From positions 35,645,301-35,709,300 of the forward strand of contig NC_050175.1 of the NCBI RefSeq assembly GCF_008315115.2: 64,000 nt of DNA, in the 5' to 3' direction. Origin of the DNA: Sander lucioperca (taxonomy: Eukaryota > Chordata > Actinopteri > Perciformes > Percidae). The position numbers and the translations under genes were made by a program. Positions 55,301-63,540 of this stretch are shown one piece after another. Positions within the stretch are counted from its first letter, which is position 1. Each line of letters opens with the position of its first letter. The notes beneath the pieces are model-generated. The model did no database searches. It saw only the letters and a program-made list of their open reading frames with translations, and was not told where the DNA came from.

Positions 55301-58300
55301 GTCGTTAGTGAAAAACAATATTGACCTTGTAGTTGAAAAAGGAGCCTCATATAAGAATGACATTTCCTCCTATGGAGTCCGTTCATCCTCATTCAGAGAT
55401 CGAAACTTTTTGACTGACAAGATGGCGGATAGTGTAAACAACAACTGCTAAAGTGAGTCATTCAAAACCTTTCGTTTTAGTAAACTCTGTACACAAACAG
55501 TGTTCTCAATGCTCCAGTTCATGTGTAGAGCCCCTGGTGATACTTTGAGCAAAGTTACTTGTTGTGTTGAGTCTTCTTAGTGTTTTAAAAATAGTGATTT
55601 TGATGCGATCATAGTAGTGCCCCTAGGACTCCCATTCAAAAGGCCATTTGACCCAAAACGAGAATACGGTACATCTTAAAAGTGGCGTTTCCGTCTTAAT
55701 TATGCTTTTAAACGAAAGTTTGACTCGGGTATATTCACATCGGGTATATTTTTTGGCGAGAGTTACACTTCAATTGGAAAAAAAAAAAAAAAAAAAGATT
55801 ATTTTGCACATTGTGTTTTACAAGTTAACTCTTATTTTGTCTTGTGTTCTGATTGAAAAAAAAAAAGGTTTAAACGGCAAAAGTATTAAGGGAAATTTCA
55901 CAGTTTTTTTACTTCAATAATTGCAACACCTTTCCAAATAAATATTGACCAAAATAACGGAGATTATGAATGTTTTTAGCCCTACTAGGGGAGGCCAACA
56001 CTTTGATGCACTTTTGTTTACCACTATTGTGATTTTATTTCACTTTTGGAAATAATATTGATTGCTTGTTTCTTTAAGGAATGTGGAGGAGTATTTCCTG
56101 CCCAGAATGATCCAGGAGGTAACAGGGCAGGTAAAAACACCCTATTGTTATTATTATCTGTGTTTAAGACTAGCTATTTATTTGTTTCTCCACAGGAAAC
56201 ATTAGCAAAGAGAGGCTCAGTGTTTTTATTCCCCTGTTTGTTTGTGTCCATCAGGTTACTGTCCCATTCGGTGACTGCGTGCTGTCCACTAAGGACACCT
56301 GCATTGGCACTGAGATTTGCGAGGAGCTCTGGAACCCCAGAAGGTAGAGCAACACAGGATTGTGTATAAGGATGGCATGGGTGTTGTCGTTTTCTGTGTA
56401 AAGCAAGGCAAGGCATGTATTGTATAGCACATTTCAGCATAAGGCAATTCAAAGTGCTTTACATCAAACATTAAAGAGCAGTTCAAAACAGGTAAGAATA
56501 TAAAAACAGCTAAAATAGAATAAAACAGATATGAAATACAAGAATAAAAGTGGCCGTGCAGTGTAAAAAAATGAACAATTATTCAAAGAAAGGCAGCATC
56601 AAACAGGAAAGTCTTTAGCCTTGATTTAAAAGAACAGAGTTTTTTATTTTAATTTAAAAAAAAAAAAAATTTAAGATTTTTTGGGGCATTTTCAGCCTTT
56701 ATTTTGATAGGACAATAGAAGAGATGAAAAGGGAGAGAGAGGGGGGAATGACATGGAGCAAAGGGCCGCAGGTCGGAGTTGAACCCCGGCCCGCTGCGTG
56801 GAGGAGTAAACCTCTATATATGGGCGCCCGCTCTACCAACTGAGCTATCCGGGCGCCCAAGAACTGAGAGCTTAACCTATGTCTGATTGCAGGGACCCCA
56901 GGTTCCATTCAGCCCAAGATGATTTGTTCTGGGAGATGGGTCCATCCTAAGCGGGATTGATAAGCACATAAGAAGCTGGGTCCAGACTAGTTTAATGATA
57001 GCCAGACAGATTATTTTAAAAGTCTGGAAGAATGAAAGGGTGCCGTCAATCAAGAAGTGGGCATGTGAGATGGCTAGGCTGGCGGCGTTTGAAAAGATGT
57101 CACTAAACGGTTTGCCAGATTGGATGTCTATACTAGAAAGTACCTGAGCTTTCTGGAGGGCTCCTAGGATTAGGAGGATTTGTTCATGTTGCGAGTTGTT
57201 TGTTTTGTATTTTGTTGAAAAATGAAAAATAAAAAATTGTTAATCACAACACAAAAAGAACTGAGATTTGCAGGGAACCTGCAGTTCTCTGGGAGTTTGT
57301 TCCAGAAAATGTGCTGTCTGAAACAATCCTCGCTCCTGATGACTGAACCTTTTTTTTCTTTCTCTTTCCTCAGCCCCCATATTCAGATGGGTCTGGAAGG
57401 AGTTGAAATCTTTACTAATTCGTCCGCCAGCCACCACGAGCTCCGCAAAGCGGACCAAAGAGTCAACCTGATCAAGTCAGCCACCACCAAGGTAGGCTTT
57501 AACCAGGAGTCCACAAACATGTGCTTGGTAGGAACACATGATGTAGTACAGTGGTTCCCAAAGCAGGGGTCCTTGAGGGGAATTCCAGGGGGTCCCCAGT
57601 AAAAAGGGGAATCATTTTTTTCACTATAATTCCATCCATAAGTAACAATGACAAAATGTATGACTATTTTGGTCTTGGGTTTCATATACTTTCTGTAATA
57701 AAAAATCTAAAAGCAAAAATATTATGTGATGCACGAAAAAATTGGGGGTCCGTGGTCTATTTTGTGTCAGTTTAGGGGTCCTTGTATGGGAATATTGGTC
57801 TGAAAAATAAGCAATTGCATATATTCCTGAAATCATTTAGCTCTACCAGCAGCTTACCAAGACACTTTATATACGTAGGTTTTTGTTTGAATATGTCACC
57901 CATCTGCACGTCCAGGACACAGACAATGCAAAGCAGAGATCACCAGAGGGCAGTGTTGTACCACCAATACAGGACATAGTACCACCGTAACATCCTGTCT
58001 TCTGAGCACACCTTCTGCTTTCAGCATGCGATAGCTTTACTAAAATCAGCATTGCATTCAGTGTATCGTTGGTGTTGTTCCAGAGTGGAGGCATCTACCT
58101 GTATGCCAACCAGAGGGGCTGTGACGGGGACCGCGTGTACTACGATGGGTGTGCCATGGTGGTCATCAACGGAGACATTGTGGCACAGGGAGCACAGTTC
58201 TCTCTGAATGATGTGGTGTGTACGGACATGGAAAGAGCTGGCTCAGAAAAAGCATACCTGCAAATAAGGTTGTACTCACACTTGGCCCAGTTGCCTTGAA

Positions 58301-61300
58301 CTGTGCCCAAGCACGATAAACCCCCCTCCCCCACTCCCAATGCCGTGCTAGACTCACACTGCAAAAAACCATCAGGGCCAGGGCACAGCTACTGTATGTC
58401 GTTACATTGCAGGCCAGAGCACGCTTACATCATCACGATGCAACTTTTTGTTCTGAAGAAACCCACGAAGCGAATCCCTCTCGTACAGCACAATGGAGTC
58501 CATCACTGTAATGCTTACTCTTTTGCTTATTTTGAGTTGTTCGGGATGCAACGACAGGTTTATTGCTAATGCAGCGCACATCAGTTTCATCCTCGGGCAC
58601 GTTTAGCGATCACGCTGATGCGCACAGTGCCCGAGTGCCCCGGTCCACCTCTTTAAGCGGACCAGGGCACAGTACGGAGCGATCACACTAAGTCAAACTA
58701 AGCGGTAGAGGTGCAACGATGAATCGATTAATCGATTAGTTGTCAACTATTAAATTAATCGCCAACTATTTTGATAATCGATTAATCGTTTGAGTCATTT
58801 TTTTTTTTATAAAAAAAAAATATATATATATAAGATTTCTCTGATTCCAGCTTGTTAAAATGTGAATATCTTCTAGTTTCTTCTCTCCTTTGTGACAGTA
58901 AACTGAATATCTTTGAGTTTTGGACAAAACAAGACATTTGAGGACGTCCTCTTAGGCTTTGGGAAACACTGATCCACATTTTTCACCATGTTTTGACATT
59001 TTTATAGATCAAAGAACTAATCGATTAATGGAGAAAATAATCGACAGATTAATCGACTATGAAAATAATCGTTAGTTGCAACCCTACTAAGCGGACTTTG
59101 GGGTCAAATGTGCTCAGGCACGGTTTAACTGGGCCAAGTGTGAGTATGCCCTAAGAGTCTTTATGTAGCTGTGAAGTGACATTATTGTGGATGTGGACAT
59201 AAGTGTGTGTGTATGTGTGTTTTCTGTGTGTACAGGTATATTGGGTAATTGTTGCAGGGCAGGTCATACAGTAAGACAGCATTCCTGAGTCACAAGAGAG
59301 CCAGACTGATCTGTGTGCGTGTGCGTGTGTTTTGCAGGAGGTGATTACAGCCACTCTTGACCTGGAGGATGTGCGGAGCTACAGAGGAGAAGTGTGCCAG
59401 CCAAACATGGTGAGACGACACCCCCCCTCCAACCTTTTGTAATGTGCAAGTTGCCGAGTCATGGCTTCAGCGCATGTGAGCGAAGTGAAACGGTGAGAAT
59501 TTTTTAGCTCCTCGCTCAAGGAGCAGTTCATTCCATCCGTTCACTCGCTCAAAGCTGCTCCCGGCCGCTCCGCTCTATATCGCTCCGCGCTCCACTCCGA
59601 TTTCACCCCCCTCTATTCAAATCGCTCGCATTTCACTCCCAAAAAAAAAAAAACCTGGGTCCACCAGATGGCAGGCACTGGCAGCATGGAGAGGGAGGGC
59701 GCATGTACTGTGCTCCAGTAACACAGAAACGGGCTCAGGCATGCTTTGCATGGTGTGAGCGGTACCAGAGCCAAATTGGAACAGGGGAGATAAGGCGATG
59801 CTCCAAAATTGAAAAAATCCACTCTACACTCCATCCAAAATCCTCGCGCTCCCCGCTCTCTCCACTCTGCTCCCATGCTCTGCGTGGCTTTAGTTTTTTA
59901 CTTATTATTTCCTTCCATCACCTCTAAAGCTCACTTATTAACAGGGTGTATCAGGTTAAAAACAAATGAATACAATATGCCCAATACTTTGCTTTATGAC
60001 AAAATATCTGCAAAACTAACAGCTTTCCCATCAGCCTCAGCTCAACTTTGTGTCTAAACTAAGGTAGTGAACATGGCAAGCATTGTACCTGCTACTAGCA
60101 TTAGCATATTTAGTCTCACAGAGCCCTGCTTGTGTGGCTGTGGACTTTTGGCCACCAGTTCAACCCTTGGTTAGCTTTGTTTTAGAGTTAACTACGGTAA
60201 AATACAGCATTTAGCATAAATACTGCTGCTATGATTGCTCATTGTTTAGCATACTTTAGGTAGCATGCTGATTTAGAATAGTGGTTGAACTGCTGACCGT
60301 AACGTCTGTATGTTTGAGGCGTCCTGGGGCACCATGTTACAGTAATGGATATTTGCCCTCCAATCAGAAACAGGTATCTTCTTTAACTGTGAGAGTGTTT
60401 GTCCCATTGATAATCAACTGCATCTGAACAACAACCTTATATAGGTCAGTGTTTCCGCTATGTTGATTTTGTAGTGGCGGCCCGCCATGGCAAAATTTCT
60501 GCTGCCACGGTATCAGACATAGGGCAGACGCACAATGTAGTCGCGGTTGCCTTTTAAATTATCCTGCCGACGTAATGCACCGTTGGCTGCCGCTCACATT
60601 GCAATTTAACAACAAGTAGAACTATTCAGAGGTTATTGGGCCCGTCTAGTTGAACTGAGTTGTTCGGACAGACCTGCCCCCACTGCTAAAACAAATCCTA
60701 AAGGAAACACTGTAGGTACAAAGAGAAATATTTTAGTAGTCTAAAGTTATGCTTTTTACTGTATTTCTGGGCCCACAAAAGCTGGAAATAGAATGTGAGG
60801 TGCGGCTGGTTTACAGTTGAGTGTGAATACTGTATGTCTTTATCGACCCTGAGGTAAAATAGCAGGCCTGACTTTTGTATGTCACATATTACAGCTAATG
60901 AGACTGGAACAGAGGTTGCTCTGGGATCATGCTCTCATGACGAGGTGCCTCTTCCTCGTTACAGACCTGTGAGCAAGTGTGCTCGTCCTGAGACAAAAAA
61001 AAAGTCCTGAATCACAATTTTGAATGCTCAGTAATACGGGTTGATACTGGTTTTTCAGGGCCGATATCGATAACGATTATTAGTAGTTAATGAAACCGAT
61101 AACGGATATTTGAACCGATATGCATTTACAGTTAATATGAAAATTTTACAGTCAAAATTAACATTGTATAATGTTACAAACTCCACAAATAAGTTTGATT
61201 AAACGATTTAAGCAATTATGTAATAAAACTGAAACTTTGAGGGGTATGGATGGGGGACAGGGGATATTTGGGGGGGGGGGGGGGAGCAGGTCAACAGTAG

Positions 61301-62828
61301 ATTCCACATAGAAGTGGTATACAGCATCCAAAAGCTTGGAAGATGACAATTACTTTGACATGCAGCTCAGCACTCTGGGTAGAGCTGCTCGATTATGGGG
61401 AAAAAATCATAATCATGATTCTTTTGGTCAATATTGAAATCACAATTACTTAATACGATTACTCACAGGGTTTCCCCCAGAACAGTTGTTAAGCCCGGTG
61501 GCAAGTGTCTTTTTTTTCTACAAGGGGCCGGCCGGGGCCAGTCCCAGCCTGATGGCAGCATTAATGTAGAGCCCAGTAGTTTCTGTGATAACTAGGGTTG
61601 GATACCAAAACGCGGTGCCAATAGGGCACCGGTTCTGACGTAAATGGTAGTAATGAGACTGAATATGAACGAAAATTTCGGTGCCTCATTTCGGTGCCTG
61701 ACTTTTTTCAGAAGCATCACTGCACGGGACGCTACGTTTCCGTTAGGTAGTAGCTGGATTAAACACAATGGTAAAATGCTGACAGCTTACGTTAAGCGGT
61801 GTAAAGTGTGACTGTATTTCACTGTAGAGGATTCCAGCAGCGGGACGTAACAGTCCGCAGCTGCTGTTGTTGGAAAAACAACACAGACGGTGCGTTTACT
61901 TGAAACTCGCCAGCCTTGTGGTGCATTCAAAGTTATTGTAAAATACCCTTTTCCCATCTGGTGCTTGTTTTTGTCGTTTACCAGCAATTTACTGGTGAAA
62001 TAAGTCATTGTAAGTTATTGTAATTACATTATTAATCTATCATTTAATTTGGACTATATGGCCTTAGCAATAAACAAGCCGTTTTTTAATGTCGCCAACT
62101 GTCGTTTTGTGCGCCTTTTTTATATTTTATATTATATACATTATAAATATATCATATATATTTCGATTTAGGCACCGACACCGTTTTAAAAGTATCGTTT
62201 TAGCACCGGTATCGAAAAAAAAAAAAAAAAACGATATCCAACCATAGTGATAACAGAATCATCGATGGAATTGCGAAATTGCGAATCTAAAAAAAGCCAG
62301 ATTTCATAGGGCTCTACATTAGGTCAGTGCTAAAAGCTAACTGGAGATTTAAAAATATGACCAAGTCTAAGTTTCCAACTTTGTACATAAGCACAAGGGA
62401 CAAGTGGTGAGTGCATCACCCAATTGGTCACACACTCGTGCTTAAAATTCATTCACTCTTCACTTTCTAGCATCTCTAGCTCAGTTACAAGTGAATTATG
62501 GCTTGTAAAGACATTTCCAATGGACTCACATGCATCTCCCTCATTGAACAGGTGTCCTAACCCGTCATCCTACAGAGATTTGTAGAGCGGAAAACACCTT
62601 TCTCCATTTCCCGATCACTGTTTGATGCTTTTGTACGTTTTTTCACTTATATGTGTCACTTTGTCTCTCCATTCCCTCTCCCTCTCGTACTTCTCTGTTG
62701 TAGGAGCGTGAACCCAAACCTTGCCACAGGGTCAAAGTTGACTTCTCTTTCTCCAGTGGGGATGATATCTTCCTCCCTACCCACCAGCCAATAACATGGC
62801 ACTTTCATACCCCAGAGGAAGAGATCAG
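43940..62828 (+). CDS. nadsyn1: nadsyn1, glutamine-dependent NAD+ synthetase (first 11 exons; 3' half beyond window)
   Basis: NADSYN1 amidates nicotinic acid adenine dinucleotide to NAD+ in the cytosol, using ammonia that its nitrilase-type domain releases from glutamine. Joined exons 43940-44024, 46313-46373, 50460-50576, 50910-50963, 52605-52694, 56079-56130, 56255-56343, 57374-57491, 58084-58215, 59338-59409 and 62704-62828 give 995 nt, 331 full codons, all in frame with GT-AG introns. The protein starts MGRKVTLATCSLNQWALDFE and matches vertebrate NADSYN1 without gaps in most exons. The glutaminase triad is intact and falls at the family's own numbering: Glu45 (GPELEI), Lys114 (RPKM), Cys175 (TEICEELW). 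Human NADSYN1 has ~706 residues, so the synthetase domain (from ~residue 325) is encoded downstream. The last visible residues, HTPEEEI, sit at the hinge between domains. Confidence 0.97.
44161..45188. mobile_element. hAT-like element in nadsyn1 intron 1, carrying a nested TTAA MITE
   Basis: Begins CAGTAGTGGAATGTAAC and ends AACTTCTTCCACCACTG. Interior has many AAGTAC/TTTACTT motifs typical of this teleost family. A 480-bp TTAA element is inserted at 44430-44909. Confidence 0.7.
44430..44909. mobile_element. TTAA-flanked MITE, AGGTGCCCTGCC family
   Basis: Ends AGGTGCCCTGCCACAC and GTGTGGCATAGCACCT, TTAA on both sides (44426-44429, 44910-44913). Its removal rejoins ATTATAAATTAAACTAGCC of the host element. 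Confidence 0.85.
45845..46160 (-). mobile_element. tRNA-related retroposon, minus orientation
   Basis: A box B-like GGATTCGAACC (reverse complement of GGTTCGAATCC) lies at 46083-46093. The tail side reads TACTTTATTGTCACATACAC and GCGAAATTCATTCTCTGCAT. This is a SINE or composite retroposon in nadsyn1 intron 1. Confidence 0.65.
46271..46302 (+). repeat. (GT)16 before the nadsyn1 exon 2 acceptor
   Basis: A pure GT repeat followed by TTCTCTGCAG, an arrangement like the UG-plus-U tract before human CFTR exon 9. Confidence 0.95.
46313..46373 (+). CDS. nadsyn1: nadsyn1 exon 2 with catalytic Glu45
   Basis: The 61-nt exon encodes residues 29-49 (IEIAKAHGAKYRLGPELEI) including Glu45. The acceptor is TTTCTCTGCAG immediately after (GT)16. 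Skipping this exon would shift the frame. Confidence 0.96.
46374..47340. other. nadsyn1 intron 2, nothing resolved
   Basis: A hAT-like end fragment (AAGGGTTGCCCGATGGCC) is at about 46427. Nothing else was identified. Confidence 0.35.
47341..47991. mobile_element. TACGGAAGAGG-ended element, interrupted by a TTAA MITE
   Basis: Begins TACGGAAGAGGATTAGGGCC and ends in its inverse complement CCCTAATCCTCTTCCGTA, flanked by CTCCGG on both sides. Internal units of GTCAGAATTCTGAG alternate. The MITE 47547-47947 sits inside. Confidence 0.75.
47547..47947 (+). mobile_element. TTAA-flanked MITE with a basic coding stub
   Basis: Ends AGGGGAACTATGCAGTTTT and ACTGCATAGCGCCCCT with TTAA on both sides. From 47775 the + strand reads KALSEEQRKRKRQTDRAR then SQTQVNIGVA, closely like the frame in 21328-21453. 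Confidence 0.8.
48099..49051. mobile_element. hAT element, chimeric with a second hAT family
   Basis: Ends TAGGGCTGTCAGCATTAACG and TGTTTGACAGCCCTA, with perfect 8-bp duplication ATTATTAC (48091-48098, 49052-49059). The centre (48420-48802) matches the element at 61593-62246 and ends in its terminal motif AATACCCAACCCTA, without that family's other end. Confidence 0.85.
49060..49297 (-). mobile_element. tRNA-derived SINE with CGACTTACA-type tail, minus orientation
   Basis: Read on the minus strand: box A TGGCGCAGTGG (complement at 49275-49285), box B GGTTCGACTCC (complement 49231-49241), and a tail with TGTAAGTCGCTTTGGATAAA. This is a widespread teleost SINE type. Confidence 0.85.
49622..50379. 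mobile_element. CATAG-ended element with 8-bp duplication GTGCCAGC
   Basis: Ends CATAGAAATAAAATGGATAG and its complement, ~28 bp with one difference, flanked by GTGCCAGC at 49614-49621 and 50380-50387. A 74-codon open frame inside (49798-50022) is not recognised. Confidence 0.85.
50460..50576 (+). CDS. nadsyn1: nadsyn1 exon 3
   Basis: The 117-nt exon encodes residues 49-88: GYGCADHFYESDTLLHSF, then the stretch ending TQDIICDVG. Acceptor AACAG, donor GTGAGT. Confidence 0.96.
50910..50963 (+). CDS. nadsyn1: nadsyn1 exon 4
   Basis: The 54-nt exon encodes residues 88-106 (PIMHHNVRYNCRVLFLN). Acceptor CCTCAG, donor GTACGT. It is a short exon in the nitrilase fold. Confidence 0.95.
51121..51144. 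repeat. (ATCT)n microsatellite split by a Tc1-like insertion
   Basis: ATCT units continue at 52547-52562 beyond the Tc1-like element. Confidence 0.85.
51148..52542. mobile_element. Tc1-like element with ~250-bp inverted repeats
   Basis: Begins CAGTCGTGAACAAATTAGGA and ends AATTTTTTCACATGACTG, flanked by TA at 51146-51147 and 52543-52544. The arms 51148-51410 and ~52300-52542 are inverse copies. Between them transposase codons remain (MPISRYGEGYVMMWGYF ... SKGQGNFIRMHSILDP) around a nested TTAA element. It is not functional. Confidence 0.85.
51521..52215. mobile_element. TTAA-flanked MITE, AGTGCCCATATTATG family
   Basis: Ends AGTGCCCATATTATG and CATAATATGGCTGCT, TTAA at 51517-51520 and 52216-52219. 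Removing it with one TTAA restores a Tc1 reading frame through GYFNSKGQG. Confidence 0.9.
52605..52694 (+). CDS. nadsyn1: nadsyn1 exon 5 with catalytic Lys114
   Basis: The 90-nt exon encodes residues 106-136 (KILLIRPKMVMANHGNYR, then ELRWFSPWNQL) and carries Lys114 of the triad. Acceptor CTGTAG, donor GTTGGT, which departs from consensus at +3 and +4. Confidence 0.95.
52695..53005. other. nadsyn1 intron 5, nothing resolved
   Basis: No recognised element. Confidence 0.35.
53006..53663. mobile_element. hAT-like element (TAAGGGTGTCACGATT ends) with a SINE fragment inside
   Basis: Begins TAAGGGTGTCACGATTGGC and ends AAATCTTGACACCCCTA-type complement. The SINE family of 4723-4900 is present at about 53125-53240 (box B-like GGGTTTGATTCCGACC). 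Target duplication is not clear. Confidence 0.6.
53842..54293. mobile_element. TTAA-flanked MITE, AGGTCCCATAT family, copy 2
   Basis: Ends AGGTCCCATATCATG and ATATGGGACCT, TTAA on both sides (53838-53841, 54294-54297). The interior TTTAAGCCCCCCTCCTGAAA lies beside the GGTCAGCG block shared with copy 1. Confidence 0.85.
54747..55984. mobile_element. hAT-like element split by a folded-back element
   Basis: Begins TAGGGCTGTGCAATTATTC and ends GTTTTTAGCCCTA. Flanks CTAGGTGA (54739-54746) and CTAGGGGA (55985-55992) form an 8-bp duplication with one change. Most of its length is the inserted element 54828-55769. Confidence 0.75.
54828..55769. mobile_element. AGCGTAACTC family, long folded-back form
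   Basis: Ends AGCGTAACTCTCGCCAAAAT and GGCGAGAGTTACACT. Arms of ~340 bp (54828-55190 and 55425-55769) pair. The flanks TTGA and TCAA are each one change from TTAA. The short form is at 12520-12907. Confidence 0.75.
56079..56130 (+). CDS. nadsyn1: nadsyn1 exon 6
   Basis: The 52-nt exon encodes residues 136-153 (NVEEYFLPRMIQEVTGQ). The donor is CAG|GTAAAA. A second GT donor, GAG|GTAACA, lies 12 nt upstream and would remove VTGQ in frame. The longer form keeps the family's length. Confidence 0.93.
56255..56343 (+). CDS. nadsyn1: nadsyn1 exon 7 with catalytic Cys175
   Basis: The 89-nt exon encodes residues 154-183 (VTVPFGDCVLSTKDTC, IGTEICEELWNPR) with the nucleophile Cys175. The intron before it is only 124 nt. 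Acceptor CATCAG, donor GTAGAG. Confidence 0.96.
56640..56858 (-). mobile_element. tRNA-derived SINE, minus orientation
   Basis: Read on the minus strand: GGGCGCCCGGATAGCTCAGT, box A and GGTAGAGCGG, then GGTTCAACTCCGACCTGCGG and a TTTCATCTCTTC tail with A-rich end. Flanked by AAGAACAGAG (56630-56639) and AAGAACTGAG (56859-56868). Confidence 0.9.
56869..57255 (+). mobile_element. 3' end of an L1-like LINE
   Basis: The + strand reads IILKVWKNERVPSIKKWA then EMARLAAFEKMSLNG before a stop, which resembles the C-terminus of L1/Tx1-type ORF2. It ends in an A-rich tail and is flanked by AAGAACTGAG at 56859-56868 and 57256-57265. Confidence 0.65.
57374..57491 (+). CDS. nadsyn1: nadsyn1 exon 8
   Basis: The 118-nt exon encodes residues 183-222 (SPHIQMGLEGVEIFTNSS, then ASHHELRKADQRVNLI). 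Acceptor CCTCAG, donor GTAGGC, phase 0 exit. Confidence 0.96.
57549..57790. repeat. Interspersed repeat (GTGGTTCCCAAAGCAGGGGTC type)
   Basis: CAGTGGTTCCCAAAGCAGG is a common teleost DNA transposon end. The other end near 57780 (TTAGGGGTCCTTG) is degraded. It lies in nadsyn1 intron 8. Confidence 0.5.
58084..58215 (+). CDS. nadsyn1: nadsyn1 exon 9
   Basis: The 132-nt exon encodes 44 residues (SGGIYLYANQRGCDGDR, then YYDGCAMVVINGDIVAQG), a conserved core of the nitrilase fold. Donor GTGTGT, phase 0. Confidence 0.96.
58267..59153. mobile_element. Inverted-repeat transposon in nadsyn1 intron 9, interrupted by a hAT-like MITE
   Basis: Begins AGGTTGTACTCACACTTGGC and ends GCCAAGTGTGAGTATGCCCT, pairing over ~25 bp. 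The MITE 58706-59086 sits inside. Confidence 0.75.
58706..59086. mobile_element. hAT-like MITE (381 bp)
   Basis: Begins TAGAGGTGCAACGATG and ends CGTTAGTTGCAACCCTA with perfect 8-bp duplication CTAAGCGG (58698-58705, 59087-59094). Many ATCGATTAAT motifs at both ends. Confidence 0.9.
59338..59409 (+). CDS. nadsyn1: nadsyn1 exon 10
   Basis: The 72-nt exon encodes EVITATLDLEDVRSYRGE, then VCQPNM. Acceptor TTGCAG follows a GT-rich tract; donor GTGAGA; phase 0 at both ends. Confidence 0.95.
59410..61592. other. nadsyn1 intron 10, mostly unresolved
   Basis: A G-run lies at 61270-61284. Short hAT-like end motifs occur near 61063 and 61383 (AGAGCTGCTCGATTATGG) without clear partners. No gene recognised. 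Confidence 0.4.
61593..62246. mobile_element. hAT element (654 bp)
   Basis: Begins TAGGGTTGGATACCAAA and ends CGATATCCAACCATA with perfect 8-bp duplication GTGATAAC (61585-61592, 62247-62254). The interior 61747-62000 matches 48426-48670. Confidence 0.9.
62704..62828 (+). CDS. nadsyn1: nadsyn1 exon 11 (last in window)
   Basis: The 125-nt exon encodes EREPKPCHRVKVDFSFSS, then a stretch ending ITWHFHTPEEEI, plus two bases of the next codon. This is the linker before the synthetase domain. Acceptor TTGTAG, donor GTACCA. No further nadsyn1 exon was recognised in 62829-64000. Confidence 0.93.
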
Positions 62829-63540
62829 GTACCAGCCTACATTTCATTTTGTACAAAATATGTATTTCTTCTTAACAGAAACACCAGTGTCATCTACTAG
62901 CTTCTGAAAAGGGCCTGTAACAACGCATGATGTAATAACTGAACCCAATATGTAATACATTTTTACCACATTTTGTAAATAATGATTACATAATGCGGCG
63001 GTTCTTACAAAATGCGGGGGTTGCACTTTTTCTTTACGAAAATGTAATACGGTGCATTATGGAATAACCAACCAAAATGGATGTCTTCATTAATTTTTTT
63101 ATAACATTGTCATGTTTATTTTTAATGAATTCTAGCATGAATCATGGTGATTCAAAATCAAATTTAAAAACATACTGTTTGTTCAGTAGATTAGTATGAC
63201 CTTTCACTGGTCAATACGTCACTAAATTTATTACATATTGCATTCAGGGTTCAGTGTTACAAAATATGGCAGATTATTACATAATGCGGGGTGTTATTAC
63301 ATAATGAAGTATAAATGTATTACATTTCAACGTTTTATTACATCAGAAATCTTCAACAGGGAGTCTGTGACCCCTAGGGGGTCCTCAGTCATTGCAGGGG
63401 GGGCCTCCAAACTATTGTCAGTTATATCAAAATCGATACAACATAGTATTGTGATATTTTCCATGGCAATACTGTATCGATACACAGACGCCTAGATAAA
63501 TCTATTATTATATACTGTATGTGTTGGTCAGTTTGTCTCC
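62829..63540. other. nadsyn1 intron 11, no gene recognised
   Basis: Contains repeated TTACATAATGCGG-like phrases at 62988-63060 and 63270-63330, which suggest a degraded inverted-repeat element that was not resolved. Confidence 0.35.

Larger units (their letters stand above)
56408..57330. mobile_element. Retroposon tail split by a SINE and an L1-like LINE end
   Basis: GGCAATTCAAAGTGCTTTAC to AGCCTTGATTTAAAAGAAC (56408-56633) continues as TGCAGGGAACCTGCAGTTCT at 57268. Between them lie the two insertions described separately. Confidence 0.65.

Noticed and set aside
56046..56369. 107-codon frame overlapping nadsyn1 exons 6 and 7
   Set aside because: It reads a different frame through intron 6; the family match is in the spliced frame.
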